A DNA stretch of 5,983 nucleotides from Candidatus Saccharimonadia bacterium. GTDB taxonomy: Bacteria > Patescibacteriota > Saccharimonadia > Saccharimonadales > Saccharimonadaceae. The stretch covers positions 1 through 5,983 of the forward strand of contig JALRDG010000093.1 of the NCBI GenBank assembly GCA_023257055.1, read 5' to 3'. Made by a program: the position numbers and the translations under genes. Shown here piece after piece: positions 5,678 to 5,983 of the stretch; the stretch's first letter is position 1, and the number at the start of each line of letters is the position of its first letter. Under the pieces are notes generated by a model that made no database searches, had not been told where the DNA came from, and saw only the letters and a list, made by a program, of their open reading frames with translations.

Positions 5678-5983
5678 TTATTCCTCGATGAATCCGCCGC
5701 TTTGATGGCTCCATAGATGCGCGTAGGTTCCGCCTGCTTTTTGGAGTTCGGCGTGAGTGCCGTCTTCGATGACTTGCCCATTATCCATGACAATAATGCG
5801 GTCCAGCTTGGCGATAGTTGATAGGCGGTGAGCGATCACAATACTAGTGCGTCCCTTCATAAGTTTTTCCAGTGCGTCCTGGATGAGTTTTTCCGACTCG
5901 CTATCGAGTGCAGAAGTTGCTTCGTCCAGTACGAGGATTGGTGCGTCTTTTAAGATGGCGCGGGCAATGGCGATACGTTGCCG
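5678..5983 (-). CDS. ABC exporter ATPase domain, C-terminal part (5' end outside window)
   Basis: The last 101 residues of an ABC transporter nucleotide-binding domain, open through the right edge. Visible in order: RQRIAIARA directly after where the LSGGQ signature should lie; Walker B LVLDEATSALD (17-27, catalytic E21, D-loop SALD); the H-loop in IVIAHRLSTI with H52; then DRIIVMDNGQVIEDGTHAEL, the usual end of an exporter-type domain. The SALDSESE and AHRLSTI wording is typical of the MsbA/MdlB/LmrA exporter group, in which the ATPase is fused to six membrane helices, so the missing N-terminal part is probably a transmembrane domain (inference). The substrate cannot be told from this part. 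The ATG at 5860 is internal, because the conserved Walker B lies upstream of it in frame. The gene is convergent with bL25 and shares its terminator. Confidence 0.93.
   Translation of the reverse strand, partial: RQRIAIARAILKDAPILVLDEATSALDSESEKLIQDALEKLMKGRTSIVIAHRLSTIAKLDRIIVMDNGQVIEDGTHAELQKAGGTYAHLWSHQSGGFIEE

Noticed and set aside
1..5983. A novel defence, mobile or multi-gene system
   Set aside because: Five of the six genes are known housekeeping families on alternating strands with their own signals; there are no repeats, integrase, transposase or toxin-antitoxin pair.

Overview
The window reads as ordinary, compact chromosomal DNA from a bacterium, most likely a member of the Patescibacteria (CPR), with Saccharibacteria/TM7 as my best guess. 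This is inferred from the gene mix (an ExoI-type nuclease, UvrA, DedA, a CTC-type bL25 and an ABC exporter), roughly balanced base composition, very short spacers, and the mix of leaderless-looking starts with strong Shine-Dalgarno starts. No rRNA or marker tree is available here, so the phylum is not proven. The standard code fits all six genes. No tRNA, rRNA, CRISPR array, insertion sequence or phage gene was seen.

Layout. Bases 1-549 (+) hold the 3' end of an exodeoxyribonuclease I gene (sbcB), cut by the window edge. Its stop overlaps by 4 bases the stop of a convergent 147-residue basic membrane protein of unknown function (546-989, -). That gene has a good promoter and a strong ribosome binding site. 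A divergent intergenic region (about 990-1116) separates it from a complete uvrA (1117-3939, +), the excision-repair damage sensor, which appears to be transcribed from a -10 box so close to the ATG that the mRNA would have almost no leader. A bidirectional hairpin terminator (3955-3993) separates uvrA from a convergent dedA-family membrane protein gene (4012-4719, -), which also looks leaderless. About 100 bp of divergent spacer leads to a complete bL25/CTC gene (4822-5595, +) with an acidic insert and an acidic tail. A second bidirectional terminator (5611-5642) separates it from the convergent 3' end of an ABC exporter ATPase gene (5678-5983, -), cut by the right edge.

The genes alternate in strand and seem to be separate single-gene transcription units rather than one operon. 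sbcB and uvrA both serve DNA repair, dedA and the exporter serve the membrane, and bL25 serves the ribosome. I see no sign of a new multi-gene system. The points most worth a second look are the split between leaderless and SD-led genes, the unknown basic membrane protein, and the acidic additions to bL25.
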